From assembly GCA_014380615.1 (NCBI GenBank), contig JACMJM010000011.1:62001-126000 (forward strand): a stretch of DNA of 64,000 bases. Direction: 5' to 3'. This DNA comes from Sphingobacteriaceae bacterium. GTDB taxonomy: Bacteria; Bacteroidota; Bacteroidia; Sphingobacteriales; Sphingobacteriaceae. Below, in pieces: positions 50,794 through 59,493 of this stretch; positions within the stretch are counted from its first letter, which is position 1, and each line of letters opens with the position of its first letter. The notes under the pieces are model-generated. The model did no database searches and was not told the DNA's origin. It was given only the letters and a program-made list of their open reading frames with translations. A program made the position numbers and the translations under genes.

Positions 50794-50997
50794 ATGAACA
50801 AACCAAAAGTAATCTCATATACCCGCAGGTTTTTCCTGCAATTTATAGCTTTTGCGTTAGTTAAGTTTTTAGGGGATAAGTATATTTTCGGGAAAGAATT
50901 CGAACCTTATGGCCTTATTTTCTGGTCGTTTTGGATGGCTGCGGTTATAACCTGGTTATATTATAGAAAACAGAAGAAACAGATACAGGCAGCCTAG
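50794..50997 (+). CDS. Small membrane protein of unknown function
   Basis: The ATG at 50794 gives 67 residues: MNKPKVISYTRRFFLQFIAF, two hydrophobic stretches (about 12-28 and 44-58), and a basic C-terminus KQKKQIQ. It is probably a two-helix inner-membrane protein. No family was recognised and no operon partner is close; the short size makes the coding call moderate. Confidence 0.6.
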   Translation: MNKPKVISYTRRFFLQFIAFALVKFLGDKYIFGKEFEPYGLIFWSFWMAAVITWLYYRKQKKQIQAA

Positions 50998-51098
50998 AAT
51001 TGCTAATTCAGAAAGAACTCACCTTTCTCAAACTATCCTGACTCCTTGTTACTTCTTATTATAGTACCAGCCTGGCAAAGTTTTTAGCATATTAATAT

Positions 51099-51416
51099 AT
51101 GAATGCACTTTTTATATGCAGCCGAAATAAATGGCGAAGTAAAACTGCTGAAGAGATTTTTCAAAAAAAAGAAGGTGTGGCGGTACGCTCTGCGGGAACT
51201 TCAAGTGTTGCGCGAATTAAAGTGAATGAGAAATTAATTGATTGGGCCGACCTGATTTTTGTGATGGAAAATCATCATAAACAATGGTTAAATAGGAACT
51301 ATTCGGACTCCCTGACTGGAAAAAAATTAGTAGTATTGGATATTCCGGACGAATATCACTACATGGATGAAGAATTGATACAAATGCTCGAGCTTGCTAC
51401 AAAGCCATATTGGTAA
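51099..51416 (+). CDS. Low-molecular-weight protein tyrosine phosphatase-like protein
   Basis: The protein has 105 residues. It begins MNALFICSRNKWRSKTAEEI, with the P-loop Cys7-x5-Arg13 (CSRNKWRS), followed by VRSAGTSSVARIKVNE, a LIDWADLIFVMEN strand, and DIPDEYHYMDEELIQ in the position of the general acid. It is shorter than classical LMW-PTPs (about 150 residues) and lacks their DP pair at the end, so activity towards phosphotyrosine is uncertain. This small variant is widespread in bacteria. Confidence 0.85.
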   Translation: MNALFICSRNKWRSKTAEEIFQKKEGVAVRSAGTSSVARIKVNEKLIDWADLIFVMENHHKQWLNRNYSDSLTGKKLVVLDIPDEYHYMDEELIQMLELATKPYW

Positions 51417-51536
51417 TAATTTACAATCGCTTTGATGGGTTGGAGACTCTCTATAGGCAAGATGCAGTGTTTATGCCGTTTGTATCGCAATATTAATAAT
51501 TCTCCCCGGCTAATTTACCCAGGAGAATTATCTCAT

Positions 51537-51710
51537 TTAAAGATCAGTTAACTGCGGGCCACTTTTTTTAATCATTTCCTTTACCGCTTTCTACTTAAGC
51601 TCATTTAAAGCATCGGCAAGGTTCTGCATCTCGGGGTGGAGGGCTGGAACAAATTCTTCAGGCTGCTTGGGTGCTATCAGATTCGGTAGTTTTGGTAAGA
51701 AGCTCCACAT
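51537..51710 (-). pseudogene. Short gene interrupted by an in-frame TAG
   Basis: From ATG 51710 the minus strand encodes MWSFLPKLPNLIAPKQPEEF, VPALHPEMQNLADALNELK, then TAG (51591-51593), then KAVKEMIKKSGPQLTDL and TAA in the same frame. The sequence after the TAG looks as protein-like as the part before. A single substitution of a Glu, Lys or Gln codon would restore a 57-residue protein. The family is unknown. It fills most of the gap 51417-51779. Confidence 0.4.
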
Positions 51711-51779
51711 GGCTAATTTCTTCTATTTAGACCCGGAAAAATTTTTATTTCCTATTTTTGGTACTGATAAAATCAAAAA

Positions 51780-52748
51780 ATGTTTTTTAAAAAGATTAAA
51801 AGAAAAGAATCGGGAGTTTTACTTTACGGCATAACACCACCTAAAATACAAACAGAACCAGAAAGGGTGACTGAAATTGCGGCTAAAACCATAAATAACC
51901 TGTGTGCTTTAGATTTTGATGCACTGATTGTATACGATGTACAAGATGAATCGGCCCGAACTGATATTGAACGGCCTTTTCCTTTTACCTCGGCCCTCGA
52001 TCCATTCGAATACGCCAGTGGTTATTTGAAGGAACTTAAAGTGCCGAAAATAATCTATCGCCCTGCTGGAAAATACTCACGGGAGGAGCTTGCGCAATGG
52101 CTAAACGGCTTAAAAATTCATGGATTTTACCCGATTTTTGTGGGTTTACCATCCCCGGATTATGTGGTAAAAACCAACCTGACGGAAGCCTATCAGATTT
52201 GGGGCGAGCAACACGGTGAGCAGTCTGTGATCGGGGCCATAACCATTCCGGAGCGGCATGCTGTATTAAAAGACGAAGATGCCCGGATGATGAATAAGGT
52301 AGAATCAGGAGTGTCTTATTTTATCTCGCAATGTATTTTTAATGTCGACTACACCAAAAAAATGTTAGACGACCTGTTGTTGGCTTTCGGGAAAAATAAT
52401 CAGGAATTACCTACAATCATATTTACGCTCACTATTTGCGGTTCGGTTAAAACACTTCATTTCATGGAATGGCTGGGAATCCATATCCCCGATGATATCA
52501 GGGAAGATCTTCGTTTAAGTGACGATCCGGTGAAGTACTCGGTAGAACTGGCTACTGCGTTTGCAAAAGAGCTGATTCAATTCTGTCAGGAAAGGTCTAT
52601 ACCCTTTGGATTTAATATCGAAAGCGTAGCCATTCGAAAGGTAGAAATAGACGCCTCCCTCGAACTACTGACTATCGTTTCCCAGCTTTTGAAAGCAAAT
52701 GGGTTGAGGGATGAGATTAAACAAGCAGATAAACCATTAGTTGCTTGA
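51780..52748 (+). CDS. Methylenetetrahydrofolate reductase-like protein
   Basis: The protein has 322 residues and a TIM-barrel pattern as in MTHFR family members: GVLLYGITPPKIQTEPERVT, LDFDALIVYDVQDE (strand 2), a central HGFYPIFVGLPSP strand, IGAITIPERH (strand 5), a GVSYFISQCIFNVDYTKK strand (the FAD-side QxxF region of MTHFR) and IPFGFNIESVAIRKVEIDAS near the end. The FAD and folate site residues are only partly recognisable, so it may be a paralogue with another substrate. The gene has no close partners. Confidence 0.75.
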   Translation: MFFKKIKRKESGVLLYGITPPKIQTEPERVTEIAAKTINNLCALDFDALIVYDVQDESARTDIERPFPFTSALDPFEYASGYLKELKVPKIIYRPAGKYSREELAQWLNGLKIHGFYPIFVGLPSPDYVVKTNLTEAYQIWGEQHGEQSVIGAITIPERHAVLKDEDARMMNKVESGVSYFISQCIFNVDYTKKMLDDLLLAFGKNNQELPTIIFTLTICGSVKTLHFMEWLGIHIPDDIREDLRLSDDPVKYSVELATAFAKELIQFCQERSIPFGFNIESVAIRKVEIDASLELLTIVSQLLKANGLRDEIKQADKPLVA

Positions 52749-53243
52749 GCGACCATTGTTGGTGTATTTGTGGCCTAAAAAAATTAGTATAGCCACGAGG
52801 CTCGAAGGCAAAAGTTAACTTGATTCCTAGTTGAGAGTTCAGGTAATTTCTTTACTACTTTTTTCACGCAAAGGACGCAAAGATAGAACACGCAAAGAAG
52901 GGAAGGTGTTTCGCAGCCCTTGTGTACTTTTAGGCAACCTTTGTGGCTTGGTTACTTTGTGGCCTATAAAGTTCAAACCGTTTCCACCCGCACTGCCTTG
53001 CGTTCCAATACCTTAACCCAAGCTCCATAAAGCAAGCCAAGGCACTTCATTCGCACATGGCCTACTAATACCACATTCTCCTCAGGTTAAATTGTGCTGG
53101 AATCTCGGATTGTTGGTTTCCTGTAATGCTTCTGTTGGATAATGGAATTTGAAAAACTTAATGTTTTTAAAACTTTGTTGCCCTTCATCGCATTTACTTG
53201 AAAGCCATCTGTTTTAAAGCCCCGACTATTTTTGGTTCCCTCT
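52749..53243. other. Long intergenic gap with a CGCAAAG repeat
   Basis: No gene was found. At 52865-52898 the word CACGCAAAG is followed by GACGCAAAG and then ACACGCAAAG, a spaced repeat also present near 63211. The rest is AT-rich; TTGTTTAAA-type stretches near 53170-53230 may belong to the promoter of the next gene. Confidence 0.45.
52865..52898. repeat. Spaced CGCAAAG repeats
   Basis: Three copies of ACGCAAAG-like words occur in 34 nt: CACGCAAAGGACGCAAAG and, 8 nt later, CACGCAAAG. The same words recur at 63211-63251. Confidence 0.6.
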
Positions 53244-54923
53244 ATGAAGTTTAAATCATTTATTAAAATCTATTATCCGGCGGTTTTAATTCTTATTGCT
53301 TTATTAAGTTTTACTTTATATGCCTGGCTCGAAGCGTCGGCCGATTATAAGGCACGGACAAATAAACTGTTCGAACAAAGAGCGTTTAGAGTTGGCGAAA
53401 TTATCGGGAACCGGATGGTTGATTATTCCCAGATATTGAGGGGCTGCCAGGCACTATTTGATTCGAGCAAGGAGATAAGCGTGGGCGAATGGGAAACTTA
53501 TGTAAGAGGCTTAAAAGTTGCGGAGAATTACCCGGGAATACAGGGCCTCGCAGTCTCCCGGTACGTGGCCGCGAGTGATTCGTCGAAGGTGTCGAAGGAG
53601 TTAAGGGGGCTCAACCTCCGTTATAAGATCACATCGCCCTTTGAATATCCGGTGATAGTACCGGTGCTATATATCGAACCTTTTAACAAAAGAAACGAAC
53701 GTGCTATAGGTTTCGATCTATACAGCGAGGCTCGTCGTCGTGATGCGATTAAACGGGCTATCACTACCCGAGAGCCTTCTATTACAAGAAAGATTAAACT
53801 GCGACAGGAAACCCATGCCGATGTGCAGCCCGGTTTCCTGATGTTTCTTCCTATATTTTCGGATACCTCGCATACCAGGGTGGCTGGTTTTGTAGCCAAC
53901 GTATTCAGAACACATGATTTAATGGGTGCCCTGTTAAACAGGTATTCAGAAGTCGACCTTCAACTATATGATGGAACAACACTGTCGGAGAAGCATCTTA
54001 TCTATGAAAAAACTATAAATTCTTCCTCTTATAATCGGTTAAAAGGGCCACTTGTATTCGATACCACTTTGGTAGTAGCGGGGTTACCCTGGCGATTAAT
54101 CGTCAGCCCGAATGAGAACTTCGGATCTACTATAGAGAGGCAGCAACCCTTTTTGATTTTGGCTGTTGGAGTGATTTTAAGTGTCCTGTTATTCGTAGTA
54201 TCTTACAATAATATTCGCCGTAAAGGCCGAATCGGAGTGGAACTGCAAAAAACGCTTGCCTTAGAAAAAAAGAAAGACGAGTTTATTAGTATAGCCAGCC
54301 ATGAACTTAAAACTCCCCTCACAAGTATTAAAGCTTCTATACAGCTACTCGAGCGGGCCGACTTAAAAGAAAGAGATAAGTTTATGCTGGCAAAGGCCGG
54401 TAACAATGTCGACAAGTTACAGGCATTAATAGGTGATTTGCTGGATATTTCAAAGATTCAGGCCGGGCAGCTTCAGTTGAATAAGGAAGATTTCAAATTG
54501 TCGGCTCTTATTCGGGATTGTATAGAAAGTGTGGGCCACATTTATTCAAGTCATAAAATCGAAATTTTGAACATCATACCTGACTTAATTTATCACGGGG
54601 ATAAATTCAGGTTAGAGCAGGCTCTAAATAACCTGTTTATTAATGCCATAAAGTATTCCCCCGGCTCGGAAAAGGTTTTTGTAGATATGGGTTTATCTCA
54701 GGGCATTATAAAAATCAAAATCATCGACGAGGGTATTGGTATTTCCGAACAAAACATTAAGAAAATTTTCGATCGTTTTTTCAGGGCGGAAGAGCTTTCT
54801 CCTGTAATATCCGGATTAGGCATTGGTTTACATATCTCAAACGAAATTATTAAAAGGCACGGTGGTTCTATAACAGTAACCAGCGAACTTAATCAAGGTT
54901 CGATTTTTACTATAATACTTTAA
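53244..54923 (+). CDS. CHASE-domain hybrid-free sensor histidine kinase
   Basis: I prefer ATG 53244 (559 residues, MKFKSFIKIYYPAVLILIAL). TM1 is at about 8-30. An extracytoplasmic CHASE domain follows (about 70-260, with FEYPVIVPVLYIEPFNKRNE and GFDLYSEARRRDAIKRA). TM2 is at about 308-328. HisKA carries ISIASHELKTPLTSIKASIQ, and HATPase has NNLFINAIKYSPG, IDEGIGISEQNIKKIFDRFF and GLGIGLHISNEIIKRHGG. CHASE often senses cytokinin-like or other small molecules. No response regulator is adjacent, so it is an orphan sensor. Confidence 0.94.
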   Translation: MKFKSFIKIYYPAVLILIALLSFTLYAWLEASADYKARTNKLFEQRAFRVGEIIGNRMVDYSQILRGCQALFDSSKEISVGEWETYVRGLKVAENYPGIQGLAVSRYVAASDSSKVSKELRGLNLRYKITSPFEYPVIVPVLYIEPFNKRNERAIGFDLYSEARRRDAIKRAITTREPSITRKIKLRQETHADVQPGFLMFLPIFSDTSHTRVAGFVANVFRTHDLMGALLNRYSEVDLQLYDGTTLSEKHLIYEKTINSSSYNRLKGPLVFDTTLVVAGLPWRLIVSPNENFGSTIERQQPFLILAVGVILSVLLFVVSYNNIRRKGRIGVELQKTLALEKKKDEFISIASHELKTPLTSIKASIQLLERADLKERDKFMLAKAGNNVDKLQALIGDLLDISKIQAGQLQLNKEDFKLSALIRDCIESVGHIYSSHKIEILNIIPDLIYHGDKFRLEQALNNLFINAIKYSPGSEKVFVDMGLSQGIIKIKIIDEGIGISEQNIKKIFDRFFRAEELSPVISGLGIGLHISNEIIKRHGGSITVTSELNQGSIFTIIL

Positions 54924-55039
54924 TTACTATCAAAAATGCCTTTTTGGGACTAATTTTAGGGATTAACATATTTAAATAGCTGAATCTATTGATAAATCTT
55001 CTGAATATTTTATCTTTAGGGCATCTAATACCTATTATA

Positions 55040-55267
55040 ATGTCTGTTTTACCTACTGAAAAGGCTCTCGAACTCGAGAGGCTGGAAAAAATCGCTACCG
55101 AAAAAAGAATCGCTTACGAAAAGCTGGATAATGAATTATTTGCCAAGAACGCTTCGCAAGATATTGCTTTGTTACCCGAATATACCAAAGCTAAAAGAGA
55201 ACTCACTCAGGCTGTGAATGATTATAACACATTCAGATTCAGTCTTTCTGTTGCTTATAATATTTAA
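55040..55267 (+). CDS. Small coiled-coil protein, paralogue of 58815-59045
   Basis: From the ATG at 55040 the protein has 75 residues (MSVLPTEKALELERLEKIAT). It is highly charged with heptad-like helices and contains KLDNELFAKNASQDIALLPE and YTKAKRELTQAVNDYNTF. The layout matches the protein at 58815-59045 (ITEKQLAYQEIDKKLFGEGE, LKTYIKAKKELDEAV). An upstream ATG at 54989 adds 17 residues that are not similar in the other copy. The function is unknown; it may be a small regulatory or interaction protein. Confidence 0.65.
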   Translation: MSVLPTEKALELERLEKIATEKRIAYEKLDNELFAKNASQDIALLPEYTKAKRELTQAVNDYNTFRFSLSVAYNI

Positions 55268-55450
55268 GAGCCTTTACCGAATTTGGCTTGTGCGTTAGAA
55301 ATGCTTTGCTTTTAATTTATGGAGGATACTTTAGATCGCTATGTTTCTGCTTTTTTGTGATGCCATTTTTTTACACTTTGCTTCTGTTTAAGCAGATGAA
55401 TATCTTAGTAACAATCCTCCATGTTTTTATCTTAGTATAAACCGTATTCT

Positions 55451-55600
55451 ATGGAAACAATACTCGAAGTAATAGCCTCTTTATACCTGGGAACTCCGGG
55501 TGGTTCCGCAAACAAAAAAAACAGTAGTGTAAGGCCTTTTTATATTATTTTCGCTGTGGTTTACCTATGCTTTATTGTGTGGCTGGCTGCTGATCTTTAA
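55451..55600 (+). CDS. Predicted 49-residue membrane peptide
   Basis: ATG 55451 to TAA 55600 encodes 49 residues: METILEVIASLYLGTPGGSA, a short polar loop, and one hydrophobic helix PFYIIFAVVYLCFIVWLAAD. It overlaps the end of the convergent thioredoxin-family gene by 29 nt. There is no ribosome site and no homologue was recognised, so it may be chance; the single-pass membrane pattern is plausible. Confidence 0.4.
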   Translation: METILEVIASLYLGTPGGSANKKNSSVRPFYIIFAVVYLCFIVWLAADL

Positions 55601-56756
55601 AAATCAGTTTTTTAATTCTTTTTTCAAGATCACCTTCAGAAAATCCTGTCCATGAGCTTATAATCTTTCCTTCCGGTGAGATAAGCACATAATGAGGAAT
55701 TCCGCGAACGCCGTATTGTGCGGCAATTCCCGACATGCCCAGGCCGTCGCTCAAATTCACCCAGGTTACTTTCTGACTCTCGGTGGCCTTTCTCCAAAGC
55801 TCCTTCTTAACATCAACACTTAAGCTAACAACGGTGAGGCTGTCTGTATAAGAAGATGATAATTTCCTCAATTCGGGCATGGCCATAATGCATGGCCCGC
55901 AACCCAGACTCCAGAAATCAAGCAATAAATGCTTTCCCTTATAGTCGGCGAGGAAATGTTGCTTTCCTTCAAGGTCTTTTAATGCTTTATCAGCCATCGG
56001 CTCGCCTTTTTTTACCACTTTCGGGGGAAATAGACTGGTGTAAATTTCCTGACCCACCGCACTTTCTTTTTGTTTCTTATCTAACCTATTAAATAGAGCC
56101 AGAGTTGGTTCGCGCAGCACCGACTTCTTATTATATTTCACATCCATAGCAATTGTCTTCAATTTATCTATCCAAATAGATGTGACCGGTGATGTTTCTA
56201 ATAATCTTATTTCGGCTCTATGTATTATGGCAGTTATAGAGTCTTGTTTTTGATCAACTGAATCGATAGAGGCTTTTATTTTTTTGCGTTGATCAGTACT
56301 CCCTTTTTCCAAAATGCGTGATGTTAAAGTATTTCTGATAACGGAAAGCTGTTGAAGTTTGTCCATGTCGCTTTTCGTAGCTTTAGTATAGCGGTTTGTT
56401 TCTATTTGCTCCTTGATAGGGCTTTCTACTAACCAGGTTCTAAGTAATTTATCATTACCTGTGATTCGTATTCGGACGGCAGGGGAGACCCACACATCCA
56501 ACCATTTTGAAGGGAATCCGGGAGCGTTGCTTAGAATTACTAAGTGGGTTAGTCCTTCTGTTTTGCCTCTAAATTTAAATTTACCACCAAATATGGTATC
56601 AGTTGCAATGTTTGAGAAAACATTTCCATCATCTTGAAATAAAGAGATTTCCGTGCTGTCCTCAATACCGGTAAGCTTTCCCTCAATGGTATATTCTTTT
56701 TGGGCATAAAGCTGTAAAGTGGAAAATATGAGGGCTATTGCGATCAGTGATTTCAT
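55572..56756 (-). CDS. TlpA-like thioredoxin-fold protein with DUF4369 N-terminal domain
   Basis: I prefer ATG 56756 (394 residues; MKSLIAIALIFSTLQLYAQ signal). An earlier start adds 9 residues before the signal. The N-terminal half has EYTIEGKLTGIEDSTEISLF, as in DUF4369. The C-terminal thioredoxin domain begins near residue 250 with KHLLLDFWSLGCGPCIMAMP; the CGPC pair is the redox active site. It probably reduces or protects cysteines in the periplasm or outer membrane, for example in cytochrome maturation. It is the only gene facing minus here. Confidence 0.9.
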   Translation of the reverse strand: MKSLIAIALIFSTLQLYAQKEYTIEGKLTGIEDSTEISLFQDDGNVFSNIATDTIFGGKFKFRGKTEGLTHLVILSNAPGFPSKWLDVWVSPAVRIRITGNDKLLRTWLVESPIKEQIETNRYTKATKSDMDKLQQLSVIRNTLTSRILEKGSTDQRKKIKASIDSVDQKQDSITAIIHRAEIRLLETSPVTSIWIDKLKTIAMDVKYNKKSVLREPTLALFNRLDKKQKESAVGQEIYTSLFPPKVVKKGEPMADKALKDLEGKQHFLADYKGKHLLLDFWSLGCGPCIMAMPELRKLSSSYTDSLTVVSLSVDVKKELWRKATESQKVTWVNLSDGLGMSGIAAQYGVRGIPHYVLISPEGKIISSWTGFSEGDLEKRIKKLIFKDQQPATQ

Positions 56757-57100
56757 TGCTGTGATTAAATTGTGCTCATGCAAAACTAATTTTTTAGTTT
56801 TTAATTTACAAGTTTTTTAAAGACCAACCTTTTTTGTTTCCCCTGCAAGACATCTTAATCAGGTTTGTAAAATATTCTTCCAAAACAGGGTTACTTATTT
56901 AACTCTTCTGTATTAATTTAAAAGAAATAATAAACTAAGCCAGTAAATTAAAAGAGGAGGGAGGTAAAAAAGGGATAATTGCATTTTTAAGATTTTATAA
57001 GCCATTTTAAGCCCTTCTCATTGAATGATGGTTATGCGTTTCTGCAAGCCGTCGGAATTATAACTATAACTAAATTTTCTTTAAAATTAATTTTACAGGT
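56757..57100. other. Divergent gap without a gene
   Basis: This AT-rich space between the divergent TlpA-like and lipoprotein genes contains no open gene. AAAAGAGGAGGGAGGTAAAA near 56950 is purine-rich. No clear -7/-33 pair stands out in either direction. Confidence 0.4.
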
Positions 57101-57774
57101 ATGAAAAAACTAATTTATACTTCAGGGATTTGTATTGTCCTAAGTTCGGCCTGCTCATCTGATAAAAGTTCGGATGGCATTCTGTTCGCCAGCCCACAAC
57201 CCCAAAGCGGGAAACAATTTCAAAAGTTTCCGGCAAGCGTGCTGGGCGAATATTGGGCGGAGGGGAAAGACGTTTCATTGAATATCCGCGATGACGGAAT
57301 GTTCCTGAATACCTTATATCCTGCTGAAGCGCATATCCGGCAACTGGATTCAATGCATGTGTTAATAGGAGATTCGATAATAAGAGATAAAGAGCTGGGA
57401 ATTGATTATCCCGCCAGGCGCTGGGGAGATAGTGTTTCCTTTAATTTAAACTACGTAGACACCTTGTTTACTTTTGATGAGAACCATGTGCTATCAAAAT
57501 TAAAAAACTCTTATATCCTAAATTCCCGGAAAAGGAGGGATGGAAGGCGGGAATGCTGGAAAAAAGAAACAGGATGTTGATATTGAGTTATATTGATGAA
57601 AAGGAAGTTGGATCACTAAAAAAACTCTCTGAAAGTTTTATTGATTCTGTTCCGTATCAATTCAAGATTAACAGCTCGAAATTTAAAGACTTTGTAAGCC
57701 AGGGGGGCTTCGCCCGGGCAGATACCTTAAAACTAAAAGAGCGGCCTCGTAAGTTCTTTCGACACCGAAATTAA
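57101..57774 (+). pseudogene. Lipoprotein gene with a single frameshift
   Basis: ATG 57101 encodes MKKLIYTSGICIVLSSACSS, a lipoprotein signal with Cys18. It continues to YILNSRKRR, where the frame is lost. In the next frame the DNA reads PKFPEKEGWKAGMLEKRNRM and LILSYIDEKEVGSLKKLSES, ending with TAA at 57774. Adding one base near 57520 (in AAATTCCC) would join both into one protein of about 224 residues. The downstream gene is a DUF4349 lipoprotein. Either a recent inactivating mutation or a sequencing error. Confidence 0.65.
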
Positions 57775-57804
57775 ACAATCAATTCACCCTTAAAAATTAA
57801 ACAA

Positions 57805-58668
57805 ATGAAACGGAGAATATTTTCGGCAGGGATTTTTATTGCCCTGATTTTTACAGCATGCAATTCAAATAAATCAGCAGAATCGTCATCGTCGACCGAT
57901 TCTACGACCGTTACTTCGGCTCTTACTGCAGACCTGAGCCTTGAAAAGGCCAAACTGGTTAAAACTGCCGACATCGACTTTAAAGTAAAGGACGTTTACG
58001 AAAGCAGCGGCGACATTCACCTGAAAGTGAGGAAGTTTGGCGGAATGGTAATGCACAATGACATTCAGAGTTTCAAGCTCGACAGTAAAACAATCCCGCT
58101 TTCTGATGATTCAATCCAGGTAATTTCATCTTATAATGTAGAAGCTAGTATGGTAGTGCGTATCCCCTCCGAAAGCTTAAGTGATTTTGTGGCTTCGGTA
58201 GCTTCAGACGCAAGCATAATTTATAGTGCTAAGCTTGATATAGAGGATCGAAGTATAGAGTATCTTGGCAGCGGCTTAAAGCAGCAGAGCAGGCAAAAAA
58301 TACTCGATAAGGAGTTAAAAAAGGACACACTTAAAACGGATGAGATCCTTCAGCTGGCAGCTCAGCGGGATGCCATTATCGATCGGAAAATGGAGAATCT
58401 GAAAACCGACGCTTCGGTGCGATACAGTATAATTAGTCTGCATTTTACTCAAAATACGTTGTTAAAAAAGGAAATCCTGTCTGATAGTAATTTAAGTACT
58501 TACCGGCCACCTTTTTATAAGCGTTTTTCCGATGCGTTGCTTTCAGGGCTTAATGTATTTGTGAGTATTCTTGTAGGTATAGCTTATGTATGGCCATTTA
58601 TTCTTTTTGCCACAGCGATATTGTTGGTTTATCGCCACGTGCGGCGTAGGTACAAATTGAAAGTTTAG
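57805..58668 (+). CDS. DUF4349 domain lipoprotein
   Basis: The protein has 287 residues with a lipoprotein signal (MKRRIFSAGIFIALIFTACN, Cys19). The periplasmic DUF4349 domain has KLVKTADIDFKVKDVYESSG and KFGGMVMHNDIQSFKLDSK, then ASMVVRIPSESLSDFVASVA and a coiled-coil segment. A C-terminal membrane helix (VSILVGIAYVWPFILFATAI) follows. The family role is unknown; it has an envelope location. It follows the frameshifted lipoprotein gene by 30 nt and was probably co-transcribed with it. Confidence 0.92.
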   Translation: MKRRIFSAGIFIALIFTACNSNKSAESSSSTDSTTVTSALTADLSLEKAKLVKTADIDFKVKDVYESSGDIHLKVRKFGGMVMHNDIQSFKLDSKTIPLSDDSIQVISSYNVEASMVVRIPSESLSDFVASVASDASIIYSAKLDIEDRSIEYLGSGLKQQSRQKILDKELKKDTLKTDEILQLAAQRDAIIDRKMENLKTDASVRYSIISLHFTQNTLLKKEILSDSNLSTYRPPFYKRFSDALLSGLNVFVSILVGIAYVWPFILFATAILLVYRHVRRRYKLKV

Positions 58669-58692
58669 ATGGCAGATTTGTATATGCTACTC

Positions 58693-58733
58693 GCAACCGC
58701 AATCACCTTATTTATCGAGGTGATTGCGGCTGC
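58693..58733. terminator. Long stem after the DUF4349 gene
   Basis: GCAACCGCAATCACCT and AGGTGATTGCGGCTGC pair over 16 bp with one mismatch, loop 9 nt, 24 nt after the stop. No U-run follows, so termination efficiency is uncertain. Confidence 0.5.
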
Positions 58734-58814
58734 AAACCTTAAGCATTATGAATTACGACGCATATTTTAACAATCCACATTTATAGTCTAACTTTGTGAA
58801 ATAACTCTCTCAAA

Positions 58815-59045
58815 ATGGAGCAATTGCCCAAAGACATTAACGAACAAATCGAAACGCTAGAAAAGTCGGTAACCGAGAAGCAGCTTGCTTATCAGGAAAT
58901 AGACAAAAAGCTTTTTGGTGAAGGTGAAGTGGAAGATCCTTCTTTGTTGAAAACTTACATAAAAGCGAAAAAAGAATTAGATGAGGCTGTAGATAGCCAT
59001 ATTTCTTTTTTCAAGAGCGTTACTTCGGCGGATCCGAAAAATTAG
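58815..59045 (+). CDS. Small coiled-coil protein, paralogue of 55040-55267
   Basis: The protein has 76 residues, mostly charged and helical: EQIETLEKSVTEKQLAYQEI, DKKLFGEGEVEDPSLLKTYI, KAKKELDEAVDSHISFF. It shares the order of LEK, TEK, AY, LF, LL, YxKAKxEL, AV with the protein at 55040-55267, so both derive from one ancestor. No membrane segment or domain is recognised. It lies between a terminator-like stem and the convergent BLUF gene. Confidence 0.7.
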   Translation: MEQLPKDINEQIETLEKSVTEKQLAYQEIDKKLFGEGEVEDPSLLKTYIKAKKELDEAVDSHISFFKSVTSADPKN

Positions 59046-59067
59046 GACCGAACGATTTGCGGCGAAA

Positions 59068-59493
59068 TCAAAGCTGCGTCTGTTTATTTACCCCGTCTGA
59101 TTTTCCACGGAGTAAATTAAACAGGGAAACAAGTTCTCTCGCACCCCTGCTGCCCGGTGTATAGATATCTTTATATGCCGGATCATTGGCGATCTCTTCT
59201 TTAGAAACCAGCCTGAAACTCATTGACCAGCCTGGAAATAAACGATTCTCAGCAAATCCCTCTTTAAGTGTAACCACATTGCCGTGTCGGCTATCCTTGC
59301 AAATATCAGCATAAAGCAGTTTTACATCTTGCTCGTTACCCTCAAGAAGCTGCATAAACTTGTTTTCGAAATACAAAAGCATCCCGGTAATATCCATTGT
59401 TTTATTCCGGTCTCTCGATCTGTCCAACAGAAATTTTAAGTCTTCTTCTGTGGGATGATTAGTAGTCTCGCTACGGTAAATAAGAAAATACAT
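59068..59493 (-). CDS. Stand-alone BLUF-domain blue-light photoreceptor
   Basis: The protein has 141 residues. The BLUF fold is clear: Tyr6 in MYFLIYRSET, Asn30 in SRDRNKTMDITGMLLY, Gln48 in NKFMQLLEGNE, and Trp89-x-Met91 in FPGWSMSFRLV, which are the photoactive Tyr, Asn and Gln and the Trp/Met pair of BLUF sensors. FAD binding and a Tyr-Gln hydrogen-bond switch are expected. No output domain is attached, so it must act through a partner; none is obvious nearby. The gene converges with the coiled-coil gene, 22 nt apart. Confidence 0.93.
   Translation of the reverse strand: MYFLIYRSETTNHPTEEDLKFLLDRSRDRNKTMDITGMLLYFENKFMQLLEGNEQDVKLLYADICKDSRHGNVVTLKEGFAENRLFPGWSMSFRLVSKEEIANDPAYKDIYTPGSRGARELVSLFNLLRGKSDGVNKQTQL

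Noticed and set aside
52831-53016. Plus-strand open frame over the CGCAAAG cluster
   Set aside because: It is translated repeat words with no conserved feature.
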